Assembly: GCA_021732565.1 (NCBI GenBank)
Contig: JAKFUT010000004.1
Coordinates: forward strand, 1-46,905
Source: Candidatus Obscuribacterales bacterium
Lineage (GTDB): Bacteria > Cyanobacteriota > Vampirovibrionia > Obscuribacterales > Obscuribacteraceae
Direction of reading: 5' to 3'
DNA: 46,905 bases
A program made the translations under genes and the position numbers. Of this stretch, positions 8,448 through 17,986 are shown piece after piece. The notes below the pieces were generated by a model that saw only the letters and a list, made by a program, of their open reading frames with translations, had not been told where the DNA came from and did no database searches. The first letter of the stretch is position 1, and each line of letters starts with the position of its first letter.

Positions 8448-9113
8448 ATGACTGACGATCTTTCGGATCTATCCGACGTTGCAGCATTCTACGATGAACT
8501 TGGTAAAAAGACTCTATCTGCTTGGGAAGATGAGTATAAAACGCATGATGATGTTCAGACGGCTTGCCACATCGTGGGGCACACCAATTGCGTCTTAGAT
8601 CTCGCTTGTGGCTATGGCCGCGTCTCATTGGCACTGGCAGAACTTGGTTGCGAAGTGTATGGTTTAGATATTAGTCCTGTGCTCATCGCCGACGCAAAAG
8701 CAGATAGCAATCATCTGAAGAATCTCCACTACAGCGTTGGCGATATGCGCGAACTGCCATACGAAGAATCTTTTTTTGACAAGGTCCTTTGTTTTTGGGC
8801 CAGCTTTGCTCATCTCATAAAAGAAGGCGATCAACTCGCTTGTTTGAACGAGATTTATCGAGTACTCAAGCCGGAGGGATATTGCTTTATGGTTTTGATG
8901 GACCCTTCCCATGAATTTTGGCAGACTCTCCTTTCACAAAGCGACAGCCGGGTAGTTTTTCCACAGTACTACAAGGCCCATCCGCCCATCTTTGTTCACA
9001 ACGAGGAGACGCTGAAGGACCTGGTCGGCAAAACTTCATTTGAGAAGTTTGAGCTTGAGCGAAGAACAATGAATCATTCCAAACGATTGGTAATGCATCT
9101 GTATAAGCGATGA
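8448..9113 (+). CDS. Class I SAM-dependent methyltransferase
   Basis: 221 residues from ATG 8448, chosen because CGGAG lies at 8438-8442; the frame is open to an ATG at 8361 that has no ribosome site. Methyltransf_25/11-like Rossmann fold: motif I is LDLACGYGRVSLALAELG (SAM glycine loop), followed by the acidic residue of motif II in VYGLDISP, motif III-like SVGDMRELPY, and motif IV FFDKVLCFWASFAHL. The post-core LNEIYRVLKPEGYCFMVL strand-helix is typical of small-molecule methyltransferases. The C-terminal 60 residues probably form the substrate lid. The N-terminal DVAAFYDELG matches the usual cap of this group. The substrate is unknown. It is 30 bases upstream of xylA on the same strand and could share its transcript. 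Confidence 0.88.
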   Translation: MTDDLSDLSDVAAFYDELGKKTLSAWEDEYKTHDDVQTACHIVGHTNCVLDLACGYGRVSLALAELGCEVYGLDISPVLIADAKADSNHLKNLHYSVGDMRELPYEESFFDKVLCFWASFAHLIKEGDQLACLNEIYRVLKPEGYCFMVLMDPSHEFWQTLLSQSDSRVVFPQYYKAHPPIFVHNEETLKDLVGKTSFEKFELERRTMNHSKRLVMHLYKR

Positions 9114-9142
9114 TCTAACCGCCCCCCGGTGCTATCATCCTT

Positions 9143-10393
9143 ATGCTAGGCAGATTCAGAGAGGGCAGGGAATTGAATACAGACCGATTTACCCCTGAGA
9201 AGAAAGATCATTTCACCTTCGGCTTATGGACGGTGGGCAACCGCGGCCGAGACCCGTTTGGTGACGCAGTGCGTCCTCATCTTAGTCCTATTCGCATTGT
9301 CGAAAAGCTGTCTCAAATCGGTGCGTGGGGCGTCAATCTGCACGATAACGATCTCGTGCCTTTTGGTGCCAGTGCGACCGAACGAGACAAAATTGTCAAC
9401 GAATTCAAGAAAGCCTTAGATACCTTCGGAATGGTTGTTCCGATGGCCACCGTAAATCTCTTCTTTCATCCGGTCTTCCGCGACGGGGCCTTTACTGCCA
9501 ATGACGCAGACGTTAGACGTTTTGCTATCCAAAAAACGATGGGCGCCATAGATCTTGGCGTCGAACTCGGTGCAAAAATATTCGTACTGTGGGGCGGCAG
9601 AGAAGGCGTCGAAGTCGACGCTTCTAAGGATGCGCTTGAGGCACTAAAACACTATCGAGAATCACTCAATTATTTATGCGAATATGTGCTCGATCAAGAG
9701 TATGACATCAGATTTGCATTAGAGGCTAAGCCTAACGAACCCAGGGGTGATATTTATCTACCCACAACCGGTCATATGCTCGCCTTCATTAACACTCTCG
9801 ACCATGCCAACATTGTCGGCGTAAATCCGGAGGTGGCCCATGAACACATGAGCGGCCTCAATTTCTACCACGGCATAGCACAAGCTATAGACGCGGGAAA
9901 ACTGTTCCACATCGATCTAAATGATCAAAAACCGGGACGCTACGATCAAGACTTACGATTTGCCAGCGAAAACCTCAAACCGATGTTCTATCTTGTCAAA
10001 CTGCTGGAAGAATCGGGATACCAGGGTCCTCGACACTTCGATGCCCATGCATATCGAACCGAAGACGAAGACGGAGTGTGGTCCTTTGCGCTGGGGTGCA
10101 TGCGAACCTATAATATCCTCAAAGAGAAGGCAAGGCAATTCACTGAAGACAAAGAAATCCAGGCTTTGCTGGAGCAGATCAAGAAACGCAGCCAAACAGA
10201 CACGCCAGTTTTGCGAAACTACAACCGGCACAATGCGTTAGCCCTCAAAGAAGAAACGTTCAATGTGGACGAACTAGCAAGCCCGGGACTCCAATATGAA
10301 AAGTTAGATCAGCTTGTGACTGAGCTGCTACTGGGAGTAAGGACTTCAGATGCCACCAGACTCGGTGCCACAGAAGCAGTAGCCAGCGCCTAA
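9143..10393 (+). CDS. xylA: Xylose isomerase (group I)
   Basis: Interconverts D-xylose and D-xylulose using two divalent metal ions; feeds XylB. Group I (short, Streptomyces-like) form: [15 protein letters not shown] near the N-terminus, catalytic His in [11 protein letters not shown], metal ligands in [15 protein letters not shown] (Glu), [11 protein letters not shown] (Glu and His), HIDLNDQ (two Asp) and [11 protein letters not shown] (Asp). With ATG 9143 it has 416 residues, but no ribosome site precedes it. An in-frame TTG at 9173 has GAGAGG eight bases upstream and gives 406 residues beginning [17 protein letters not shown], the length and start expected for the family, so TTG 9173 is the more likely start. 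The C-terminal 25 residues extend beyond the usual end. Confidence 0.95.
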   Translation: MLGRFREGRELNTDRFTPEKKDHFTFGLWTVGNRGRDPFGDAVRPHLSPIRIVEKLSQIGAWGVNLHDNDLVPFGASATERDKIVNEFKKALDTFGMVVPMATVNLFFHPVFRDGAFTANDADVRRFAIQKTMGAIDLGVELGAKIFVLWGGREGVEVDASKDALEALKHYRESLNYLCEYVLDQEYDIRFALEAKPNEPRGDIYLPTTGHMLAFINTLDHANIVGVNPEVAHEHMSGLNFYHGIAQAIDAGKLFHIDLNDQKPGRYDQDLRFASENLKPMFYLVKLLEESGYQGPRHFDAHAYRTEDEDGVWSFALGCMRTYNILKEKARQFTEDKEIQALLEQIKKRSQTDTPVLRNYNRHNALALKEETFNVDELASPGLQYEKLDQLVTELLLGVRTSDATRLGATEAVASA

Positions 10394-10505
10394 AAAATGC
10401 GCTCCAATGATTTAAAGCGATTGAAGCCTTCATCAAGTCCAAGCCATCGCCAGGATAAAGAGCCTCAGTCAGAAATCCAACAAGCAAACACGCAGCGGTG
10501 TTTGA

Positions 10506-10694
10506 CTACTTCAGATATTCAAAAGCTTCATTCAATTTCTTCTGAATGGCTGGATTGGTCGCTTCATTCATCCTTGAAACAGCTTCGAAGAGTGCCCGCA
10601 AAGCACTTTCTGCCTTAGACAATCGCTTCGATATTTCATTATCGGTCTTGTTTAGTTGCTCGATATGATACTTGGTATCAAATTCGTCTGACAT
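10506..10694 (-). CDS. Small coiled-coil protein, unknown function
   Basis: 62 residues from the ATG at 10694, which is preceded by a near-perfect AGGAGG four bases away; the longer open frame to 10814 has no such site. The protein is charged and fully helical in appearance: residues 10-45 (IEQLNKTDNEISKRLSKAES) have heptad spacing of Leu/Ile, suggesting a short coiled-coil dimer. No membrane segment or metal motif. A TATACT hexamer on the minus strand (10748-10753) lies 54 bases upstream and may be its -10. It lies downstream of the permease gene on the same strand with 119 bases between, so it may be transcribed separately. Confidence 0.7.
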   Translation of the reverse strand: MSDEFDTKYHIEQLNKTDNEISKRLSKAESALRALFEAVSRMNEATNPAIQKKLNEAFEYLK

Positions 10695-10813
10695 AGAACC
10701 TCCTGAGGTTAAGGGCTGGACCGGTTTTAGAACGACGAGAGTCACAAAGTATATCTTCTTTGGATCTTCAAGGGATAGAAGTTTGTGTTTCCGTCCTCCA
10801 GAATGTCCCCGCA

Positions 10814-12709
10814 CTATGCTACGTGGACTTTGGGCCGCTTTTCGGGATCCGGCTCGGCCACACGCAGAATCTCCCTGGTAAGCGGAGCCGTTTCGCCTTC
10901 GCCGAACAAAACGTACTTAGCCAACTTAGCCAGTGGATTCCCCTCAGTCCATCCCAGATATGCGTGGGGAATTTTGTTAGTAGTATCGCGAATATGCAGC
11001 AATAATGCAGCAATCGCGTTCGGAACGCTAGGCCCGGAGCAGCGCAAAATCTGATGTTCACCATCCTGTTGGCCCGTCACCGCGAGTCTATCAGTTTTAA
11101 ACTCTGAGACATCAGCCGGAATAATTTCTAGAAGAATGAAATTTCCTTCTGCCGTTTGAATGCTGTGATCGCGACGTGATTGTGCTTCCTTCAGTCCAAA
11201 ATCTCTGTCATCCGGTCTATGTGCAAGAAGCCGCACTTCGCCCCAGTGCTCCGTACAGGCCTTGTCGATAAAGCTCCGCGCAACCTCATCCATTTCAACC
11301 TTTGTTATTCTCAACTCCGTAGATCGCACAGCCCTTGATGTAAATGATGCTGCAACTATGGTCACGGTAAATGCGAGCGAAATCTGCAATCCGTCTGGTC
11401 TCTGCACCATAATTGCAATGGAAGCATATACAAACACGGCAGAAATTAATGCGAAATACCAACGCAAGAATGGATGATTTCTCCATATAGAACAAGTGAC
11501 TGAGACCACCGCTGACGTAATTAATACCAGGAGCCCTGTAGCAAATGCACCCGCTTGCGAATCAACGTCTGCCCGAAATACAACGGTTATGAAAAGAGAA
11601 ACCGCCGTAAAGAATAACACTAAGGGGCGTACTGCTCGCGCCCAATCGGGAGCCATTCCATAACGCGGCAGATATTGCGGCACGAGGCTCAACAAAGCGG
11701 CCATCCCCGACGCACCGGCAAACCAAAGAATTGCTACGGTTGAAATGTCATAGACTGTGCCAAACGTATCACCAAGATATTTGTGCGTAAGGTATGCAAG
11801 CGCGCGTCCATTGGCAGCACCATGTTCAGCAAAGAGTTCAGGCGGGATCAGAACAGTTGCCACCAAATTTCCCAGAAGAAGGAATACACTCATAATAATC
11901 GCAACACAAACAAGAAGTTTTCGTGTATTGCGCACTCGCATTTCCAGATCGTTCGGTTTGTCGGTTTTGATATGCGTCATTACCGCAACACCCGTTTCAA
12001 ACCCCGACAGACCGAGAGCGAGCTGGGGAAATGCAGTGAAGGAAAGAACAAACATTTTCCATGGAGAAGGGTATTGGACCGATAGCTTACTCAACCATTC
12101 AGTTATGAGTCGTGGCTCTGTCACCAATGCCGAGAGGGTCGCAAAGAGAGTCACCACATTAACAGCCAGATAAAGGACCACAAGCCAAAAAGAAAGCGTC
12201 ATCGCCTCGCCAAATCCGAAAAGAAAAACACCGCCCAAAGTTCCAATCAGCCCGGATGTGATAGCAAGCCTATCTCCCGGAAACCGGTGCATCCAAGGAT
12301 TCTCCACGATGTGCGCGCTGGCGTCTGCCGCACACATTGTGATAGTAAAAATAAAATCTGTTGCCGCAAATCCGAGAAGAATGAGTACTAGCGTTTTCCC
12401 TTTCCACCCTGCCAACAAACCTTCCAGAATTCGAAAACTACCCTGCCCGTGGGGGCTCGACTTTGCCACAAACCAGTATGCAGGCAGCGCTCCGATGAGG
12501 GTAAGTACAACCAGGTTCAAGGTGGCAAGTGGTGCTAGCAAACCCGCCGCAAGGTAGGAAATGCCAGGTTGGAATCCCATGGACGAGAAATAGTCCACTC
12601 CGGTCAGGCACATAACTTTCCACCATGGATCTTTTCGATCGCTTGAATGATCCGTGGTATCGGTTCCGTGAAACAACCACTCCTCAACGGGTCCTTTTGG
12701 TATCGCCAC
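10814..12709 (-). CDS. APC-superfamily amino-acid permease with cytoplasmic C-terminal domain
   Basis: 631 residues from GTG 12709, which has AGGAG five bases upstream; the frame extends to a TTG at 12769 without a ribosome site. About twelve hydrophobic segments between residues 30 and 470. The first unwound helix of the APC fold is visible as FSSMGFQPGISYLAAG (substrate-backbone binding glycines), and GLSGFETGVAVM matches helix 6, the second broken helix. The last ~150 residues (from about TELRITKVEMDEVARSFI) are a soluble alpha/beta domain ending in charged sequence. Such permeases with a C-terminal domain are proton-coupled amino-acid or polyamine transporters; the specific substrate cannot be read. 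It diverges from gcvT, so a link to glycine or serine uptake is possible but only inferred. Confidence 0.88.
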   Translation of the reverse strand: MAIPKGPVEEWLFHGTDTTDHSSDRKDPWWKVMCLTGVDYFSSMGFQPGISYLAAGLLAPLATLNLVVLTLIGALPAYWFVAKSSPHGQGSFRILEGLLAGWKGKTLVLILLGFAATDFIFTITMCAADASAHIVENPWMHRFPGDRLAITSGLIGTLGGVFLFGFGEAMTLSFWLVVLYLAVNVVTLFATLSALVTEPRLITEWLSKLSVQYPSPWKMFVLSFTAFPQLALGLSGFETGVAVMTHIKTDKPNDLEMRVRNTRKLLVCVAIIMSVFLLLGNLVATVLIPPELFAEHGAANGRALAYLTHKYLGDTFGTVYDISTVAILWFAGASGMAALLSLVPQYLPRYGMAPDWARAVRPLVLFFTAVSLFITVVFRADVDSQAGAFATGLLVLITSAVVSVTCSIWRNHPFLRWYFALISAVFVYASIAIMVQRPDGLQISLAFTVTIVAASFTSRAVRSTELRITKVEMDEVARSFIDKACTEHWGEVRLLAHRPDDRDFGLKEAQSRRDHSIQTAEGNFILLEIIPADVSEFKTDRLAVTGQQDGEHQILRCSGPSVPNAIAALLLHIRDTTNKIPHAYLGWTEGNPLAKLAKYVLFGEGETAPLTREILRVAEPDPEKRPKVHVA

Positions 12710-12999
12710 AGCATCTCCTGAATATCGTTGAACGAGGCGTTTGTATTCCGGTAAGATTACCACGAGCAAAATATTGCGCCATTCTCAAGACTTGAGGAGG
12801 GCAAACCACCGAAAAATCGGGAACCCGTGAGCACGTGATACGATCATGCTTGCGTCCGGCAGCCCGCCGAGCCGCAATGTGAGAGATTGCTCAGGCGTTG
12901 CAGAACTCATTGCTGCACATCACATTTAAAGTGCCGTTGAAATGTGAGCTTGTTCCACAGCCACAGCTCCTCGAGTACAAAGCGCCCCAAGGAGGACAA

Positions 13000-14103
13000 A
13001 TGACCACCGCCCAACTGAAACAGACCCCACTTGCATCTGCTCATACGCAACTTGGTGCTCGCATGGTCGATTTTGCAGGCTGGTTCATGCCTGTTCAATA
13101 CAGGTCCATCGTCACTGAGCACAACGCAGTGCGAACAAAAGTTGGAATCTTTGATGTTTCTCACATGGGCGAATTCTGGATTCAAGGCTCTGGTGCCACG
13201 GAATTTTTACAACAAATGGTTGCCAATGATGTCACAAGACTTACCGCACCAAATACGGCACTTTACACTCAGATGTGTAACGACGAGGGTGGAACAGTCG
13301 ACGACTTAATTGTTTACAGACTCGACAGCGGCTATATGCTGGTGGTGAATGCATCGAACATTGAGAAAGATTGGAAGTGGTTGTCATCACATGCGACTAG
13401 ATCCACCAACGTTAAGATGACGAATATTTCCGACCAGACAGCTCTCTTGGCACTACAGGGACCGGCAGCAGTGAATCTGCTTGCCAGCCTCGCAGGCGAC
13501 CACATAAAGGATATTCCTTCGTTTCACTACGGCGACGGTCTCATAGACGGAATCAAGGCAGCGTGGGGACGCACGGGATACACAGGCGAGGACGGCTTTG
13601 AGATCTTTGTAGATATAGATAAGGTTGAGGCACTGTGGAATACATTACTGGAAAAAGGTCAACCGGCAGGCATAGAGCCATGCGGACTTGGTGCCCGCGA
13701 CACATTGAGACTGGAAGCAACACTCCCTTTATACGGGCACGAGTTAGATGACACCACCGGGCCGCTGGAAGCAGGTCTCGGTTGGAGTGTAAAACTCGAT
13801 AAAGGCGATTTTATAGGATCCACCGTATTGCGAAACCAAAAAGAGAACGGTCTTCCCAAGCAGATGGTTTGCCTTCGTACCGACGGCCGAGCACTTCCCA
13901 GACAGGGATATTCGGTCTATAACGGCGACACTAAAATAGGCACCGTAACTAGTGGCTCTCAAGGAATTTTTGTCGGCTACCCAATCGCCTGCGCCTTTGT
14001 GCCGCCAGAATTTGCAAAGGTGGGAACCAAGCTTGCAGTGGAAATCCGCGAATCTAAGGTAGCCGCCGAAGTAGTTAAGCGTCCATTCTATAAACGCCCA
14101 TAA
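13000..14103 (+). CDS. gcvT: Aminomethyltransferase, glycine cleavage T-protein
   Basis: 367 residues from ATG 13000 with GGAGG at 12991-12995; the open frame reaches 12898 but that extension lacks a ribosome site and is not in the family. Transfers the methylene carbon from aminomethyl-lipoyl H-protein to tetrahydrofolate, releasing ammonia. Seen: KQTPLASAHTQLGARMVDFAGW and MPVQY at the N-terminus, VGIFDVSHMGE, MVANDVTRL with the Asp that positions folate, ALLALQGPAA, WGRTGYTGEDGFEIF, and PCGLGARDTLRLEA. The C-terminal GcvT_C barrel has KGDFIGSTVL and GTVTSGSQG. The expected partner gcvH follows 156 bases downstream; gcvP (glycine decarboxylase) is not in the window. Confidence 0.97.
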   Translation: MTTAQLKQTPLASAHTQLGARMVDFAGWFMPVQYRSIVTEHNAVRTKVGIFDVSHMGEFWIQGSGATEFLQQMVANDVTRLTAPNTALYTQMCNDEGGTVDDLIVYRLDSGYMLVVNASNIEKDWKWLSSHATRSTNVKMTNISDQTALLALQGPAAVNLLASLAGDHIKDIPSFHYGDGLIDGIKAAWGRTGYTGEDGFEIFVDIDKVEALWNTLLEKGQPAGIEPCGLGARDTLRLEATLPLYGHELDDTTGPLEAGLGWSVKLDKGDFIGSTVLRNQKENGLPKQMVCLRTDGRALPRQGYSVYNGDTKIGTVTSGSQGIFVGYPIACAFVPPEFAKVGTKLAVEIRESKVAAEVVKRPFYKRP

Positions 14104-14210
14104 CCAAACCATATTCGAGGTTGCCACTGATTTGAATCAAACGGACGGTGAGATGCTCGTTGCCAAGGAGCCTGGAACGAAGACATTAGCGCCCGCCCTG
14201 TCCACACATC

Positions 14211-14220
14211 TGGTATAAAT
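14211..14220 (+). promoter_or_regulatory. Possible extended -10 promoter for gcvH
   Basis: TGGTATAAAT at 14211-14220 resembles an extended -10 element, 40 bases before the gcvH start. No good -35 hexamer lies 17 bases upstream, so this is tentative. It would allow gcvH to be transcribed apart from gcvT. Confidence 0.3.
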
Positions 14221-14259
14221 ACACTCATTTCATAAATTACCAACAAAGAGGATTCTGTA

Positions 14260-14664
14260 ATGGCTGATACGGCAGGTAAGACGCTCCTGTATCCGGAGGA
14301 CCTCAAGTATGTCAAGTCTCATGAATATATACGCGTTGAGGGTGACTCGGTAGTTATTGGAGTTACGTCGTTTGCAGCAGACCAACTCGGTGACGTAACC
14401 TATGTCGAACTGCCCAAGGTTGGCGCCAATTTCAAGAAAGAGGATAAGTTCGGAGTGATCGAATCCGTAAAATCCGTATCGGACTTGTATATGCCAGTCA
14501 GTGGACTGGTCACCGCAGTTAACGACCGTCTGTCATCGGAACCGGAACTGGTAAACCTTGATTGTTACACCGAAGGATGGATGATTAAGGTCACACTGGC
14601 CAACCCTTCCGAACTTGAAGCGGCTTTGAGCGCAGAACAATACAAGCAACTCGCCAGCGAATAG
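14260..14664 (+). CDS. gcvH: Glycine cleavage system H-protein
   Basis: 134 residues, normal length. Carries the lipoyl arm that shuttles the aminomethyl group between P-, T- and L-proteins. The lipoylation site is K71 in ESVKSVSDLYMPVSG. Family landmarks: LKYVKSHEYIRVEGDSVVIG, TSFAADQLGDVTYVELP, and the C-terminal EGWMIKVTLANPSEL. The ATG has GAGG eight bases upstream. Same strand as gcvT; no gcvP follows, because the next gene is convergent (stop at 14699). Confidence 0.97.
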   Translation: MADTAGKTLLYPEDLKYVKSHEYIRVEGDSVVIGVTSFAADQLGDVTYVELPKVGANFKKEDKFGVIESVKSVSDLYMPVSGLVTAVNDRLSSEPELVNLDCYTEGWMIKVTLANPSELEAALSAEQYKQLASE

Positions 14665-14698
14665 CTTGCCCCTACCAGCACCACAGCTCAAGAAGAAG

Positions 14699-15934
14699 TT
14701 ACTCCTCGCTCTGGAGTGCCTTCTCGTAGGCGGATTTCTTTTCGACTACGGGAGCAGTTTCAATATGCTCAGTCCCTCCCTCTAAAAGCATTTCGGCTTG
14801 CTCAGTGTTTTCGTCTATCACATGCTGAGCGACAGCAAAGAATTTAGACCCGGGTTTTATAAGTCGCAACTGCTCCAAACCGTACTCAACGCTGCCATCC
14901 TTCACTTTTTCGACGGAATCGAGGTAAAGAGCCTGACTGAGTAGTTCTTCGGGTTCCGAGCCCGGCATGGCGAAAACCCCGGACATCGGGGCGCCACGCA
15001 AAATGGCAATAGCAGCCTCGTAATTCGCCTTATTAATGCTCTCGGTGGCAGCATGAACCAAATACATGTTGAAGAGCCCGATAGTGAACCCGCCCACAGA
15101 CACAAGCAATCCTAGCCCAAGGATCAAGTCTAGAGCCATGGGGTATCGCAGACGTTTCTTAACGTCGTCTGGAAGCGCCTCTTCTTCTGCTTTGTTCTCC
15201 AATACCTCTTCTAGAATGTGCGACGATTTTATCTTAGTGAAAGTTCTTCGCCCTGGTTCCGGCTCGCCAACCGCTCCCGCCGAGCCTTCCCCCGGACTCT
15301 CCGTACCAACTGCTGGTACCTCTAATGCATCATCTTTGCGGACAGCGCTTCCCTCGATAGAATCCTGGTTAGCCTCTGCCCCCTCACTGCCTTCAGTCGT
15401 TGTTGCAGACGGTTCATTCGCTTCACCAGAAGCAGTTTTTGCCGCCTCACCGGGATCGGTGGAAGCCTCGACAGCACCACCTGCGACTGCGGCATTTTTA
15501 TCCTCGGACTCTTCGTTCAATTGAGCTTTTGATGCTGGCTCGATCGTCGACGAGGGGGACTCACTCGATGGAGCGGACTCACTTGATATTTCATGAGTTG
15601 AATCGCTGGTAGCAGAGTCGAGAAAAGTCTTGAAGGTATCCCCTACCAAGTCCGGAGAACTCGCTTCGGTCTCGGCAGATTTCTCAGCCGCGGGTGGCTG
15701 AGTGGATTCAGCTTTTTCATCAGCCTTGCTATCCCGACCAGTTTCGATCGCAGGTTCAATCACAATTTCAGAACCGGTTGTATTTTCGGCTTTATCAGAA
15801 GTCGACGATGTGTCTGATACACCATGATCGCCATTGTGTTCTACCCCTGAGCCGTTTTTCTCGACTGGCGCCTTCTCTTCGGCCGCCTGTATCTCGGCTT
15901 CTTTATCGGTTATGCCCGGCTCTGGATTACTCAT
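14699..15934 (-). CDS. Single-pass membrane protein with long acidic Ser/Thr/Glu-rich N-terminal region
   Basis: 411 residues. Residues 1-245 are low-complexity and acidic (Ser, Glu, Ala, Thr, Gly, Pro), probably disordered. A basic patch (DDVKKRLRYPM) precedes one membrane helix, about residues 266-290 (LDLILGLGLLVSVGGFTIGLF). After it, ATESINKANYEAAIAILRGA and GSVEYGLEQLRLI have the look of one or two TPR-like helical hairpins, ending in an acidic tail. The topology rule (basic side inside) puts the acidic region in the cytoplasm and the TPR-like part outside. GGGAC lies before the ATG at 15934. No known family recognised. It may be a scaffold or envelope protein. Confidence 0.75.
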   Translation of the reverse strand: MSNPEPGITDKEAEIQAAEEKAPVEKNGSGVEHNGDHGVSDTSSTSDKAENTTGSEIVIEPAIETGRDSKADEKAESTQPPAAEKSAETEASSPDLVGDTFKTFLDSATSDSTHEISSESAPSSESPSSTIEPASKAQLNEESEDKNAAVAGGAVEASTDPGEAAKTASGEANEPSATTTEGSEGAEANQDSIEGSAVRKDDALEVPAVGTESPGEGSAGAVGEPEPGRRTFTKIKSSHILEEVLENKAEEEALPDDVKKRLRYPMALDLILGLGLLVSVGGFTIGLFNMYLVHAATESINKANYEAAIAILRGAPMSGVFAMPGSEPEELLSQALYLDSVEKVKDGSVEYGLEQLRLIKPGSKFFAVAQHVIDENTEQAEMLLEGGTEHIETAPVVEKKSAYEKALQSEE

Positions 15935-16649
15935 AAAATTGTCCCTGAATGAGTCTAACTGCCCAAGGTTCCCTCGGATACTACCTTAGCACGCGGCCAC
16001 ACAACGAGGAAGTTGGAAATTGAGTGCGGTGGACGCGGAACTTGCATTGGCAGCTTCCGATTCTTTATACCCGTGCGATTCATTCGCTAAATACACATAT
16101 TCCGCGTATATCCAAGCAGGCAACTGCATACGTCTGCTCTCGTCGGCGATGAAAATACCCGGAACGTAGTCAATCGGCAGTACCTAATCGTGCTTCGCAC
16201 ACTCAATCCACGCCCCGACCGAACTCAATTGACCTGGAACCGCTGTTCAAGCCGGTTCAACTTCAACGATCCCACCACCTATTGACCTGGAACACTGTTC
16301 AACAGGGCCAACTTCAACGCTCCCGCCAAACTCTAATTCAACCCGCCGTGTTCAAACAGCTCCAACTTCCACGCTCCTGATTGCCCGGAACCTCTGTTCA
16401 AGCCGGAGGTGGAATGGCGGGACCTCGCCTGGAAAAGTTTGGACCGGATTCACTCAGCGATTCAGCGATTTGGCATGTGTCAATTTTCCCCGCATCTTTT
16501 GCTTTCGTTGGTTATTTTGGCGCGTAGACACAACAGAATAAATAACAGAACGAATCCTTAACTGTTGTTCCTTCGCTAAACGCCGAAATTATAGTGGGAA
16601 ACTGAATAGCAAGAGCAGAGACCGAACACCGCAGCTCTCTGGGGGTAAA
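15935..16649. other. Long intergenic region with degenerate repeats
   Basis: 715 bases between divergent genes. No coding frame is convincing. It contains the ~50-bp degenerate repeat block listed separately, a short duplication (CAGCGATT twice near 16459), and a weak promoter-like pair TTGTTC (16565) / TATAGT (16590) with a long 19-base spacer upstream of the glycosyltransferase gene. Confidence 0.5.
16228..16406. repeat. Degenerate ~50-bp tandem repeat, 3.5 copies
   Basis: Units start at about 16228, 16281, 16335 and 16380 (last one truncated). The shared order is ATTGACCTGGAAC, then CTGTTCAA, then CAACTTCAACG, then CTCCCGCC. Units differ by substitutions and small indels, so the block is old. 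It contains no long open frame with coding character. Confidence 0.75.
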
Positions 16650-17924
16650 ATGTCAAAACGAGTATTGATACTTTCAGCATCCGCCGGGGCTGGGCATGTC
16701 CGTGCGGCGCAAGCTCTCGAGCGAGCATTTGCAGCACGCTCCGATGTGCAAGACGTTCGCCACGAAGACGCATTGCAATTTACTAGCCCTGCCTTTCGGA
16801 GCGTTTACTCGAAGACCTACATAGATATGGTCAACAAAGCACCGGGCGTACTTGGATGGCTTTATGACTATGCCGACAAACCATGGAAGGATGAAAATCG
16901 CCGATTGATCTTTGATCGAATGAACGCTATTCCGCTAATCAATGCTTTGAGAAATTATCGCCCTGATATTGTGATTTGCACGCACTTCTTGCCCGCCGAA
17001 ATCATGTCCTGGTTGATTTGTCGCCGCGCAATTCAAGCCCGTCACGCAGTGGTGATAACAGACTTCGACGTGCACGCCATGTGGTTATGCCGCCACGTTT
17101 CCCGCTATTTTGTCGCCATGGATGAAACGAAGGTGCATCTAGAACAACTTGGTTTCGCTCCGGAAAGAATATCGGTTACAGGAATTCCAGTCGACCCGGT
17201 TTTCTCAATTCAGAAAGATAAAACTGAAATGCGAAAGAAACTCGGAATTGACCTTGAGCGGCCAACCATTATGCTTTCAGCCGGCGGATTCGGCGTCGGA
17301 CCGATGGAGCACATCCTTCGCTATGTGCGCGAAATTAAGCACCCTTCGCAAGTTCTGGCGATGTGTGGCAAGAATGACGAATTACGAGAGAGATTGAATA
17401 GTTGGAACGAAAACAACCCAGCCACAAAGGTTCTTCTAAAGGCCGTGGGCTATACCACAGAGATGGATGAATATATGGCAGCGTCCGACATCGTACTGGG
17501 AAAACCGGGCGGACTAACCACTTCCGAGGCTCTTACCAAAGGGCTCGTATTTGTGGTCGTCAATCCTATTCCTGGCCAGGAAGAAAGAAATGCCGACCAT
17601 CTTTTGGAAGAGGGCGCGGCAATCCGTTGTAACAACCTACCAACCCTCGGCTACAAAATCGACAAACTGTTATCAGATCCGGCGAAGCTGCTCACTATGA
17701 AAACCAACGCTCTTCGCCTGGCACATCCATTTGCATCGCGAGATATTGCCGAATCAATGATAGTAGAAAAGACTCCTGACCCGCGTTTTATCGCTACTCT
17801 CAACTCAAAGCATTCTTGCGACACCATGCCTGAACGCGTTATAAGAGCAACAAGAAAAACGGCCAGAAGAATCGGCAGTAGACCGATCAAGCTGCGATTG
17901 GAAGGACGAGACCACGCCAATTGA
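16650..17924 (+). CDS. UgtP/MGDG-synthase-like glycosyltransferase
   Basis: 424 residues, GT28-type GT-B fold. These enzymes move a sugar from a nucleotide sugar to diacylglycerol, making glycolipids, at the cytoplasmic membrane. The N-terminal acceptor domain has LILSASAGAGHVRAAQAL (the glycine-His loop of the MGDG-synthase domain), HFLPAEIMSWL and VITDFDVHAMWL, the last two typical of the family's lipid side. The C-terminal donor domain has TIMLSAGGFGVGPMEHIL, then LGKPGGLTTSEALTKG and the family motif PIPGQEERNADHLLEEGA. The final ~50 residues are basic (ATRKTARRIGSRP), suited to binding anionic membranes. GGGGG precedes the ATG. It is convergent with murF. Which sugar and lipid it uses cannot be read. 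Confidence 0.9.
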   Translation: MSKRVLILSASAGAGHVRAAQALERAFAARSDVQDVRHEDALQFTSPAFRSVYSKTYIDMVNKAPGVLGWLYDYADKPWKDENRRLIFDRMNAIPLINALRNYRPDIVICTHFLPAEIMSWLICRRAIQARHAVVITDFDVHAMWLCRHVSRYFVAMDETKVHLEQLGFAPERISVTGIPVDPVFSIQKDKTEMRKKLGIDLERPTIMLSAGGFGVGPMEHILRYVREIKHPSQVLAMCGKNDELRERLNSWNENNPATKVLLKAVGYTTEMDEYMAASDIVLGKPGGLTTSEALTKGLVFVVVNPIPGQEERNADHLLEEGAAIRCNNLPTLGYKIDKLLSDPAKLLTMKTNALRLAHPFASRDIAESMIVEKTPDPRFIATLNSKHSCDTMPERVIRATRKTARRIGSRPIKLRLEGRDHAN

Positions 17925-17950
17925 AGCGAGTTGAGCGGGCTCTGGCGCGG
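17919..17950 (+). repeat. Post-stop sequence shared with 32685-32716
   Basis: Starting at the AAT-TGA stop of the glycosyltransferase gene, AATTGAAGCGAG and, ten bases later, TCTGGCGCG are identical to the sequence at the stop codon of the rhodanese gene. See the second copy. Confidence 0.6.
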
Positions 17951-17986
17951 ACGAGACGACGCAGGAACCGCAGGGAGCGCTGATTG

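Noticed and set aside
12800..12895. Possible riboswitch upstream of gcvT (GGGCAAACC followed by GAAA, c-di-GMP-I-like)
   Set aside because: The second conserved core (ACGCAAAGCC) and the pairing helices are missing, and no glycine-riboswitch core is seen.
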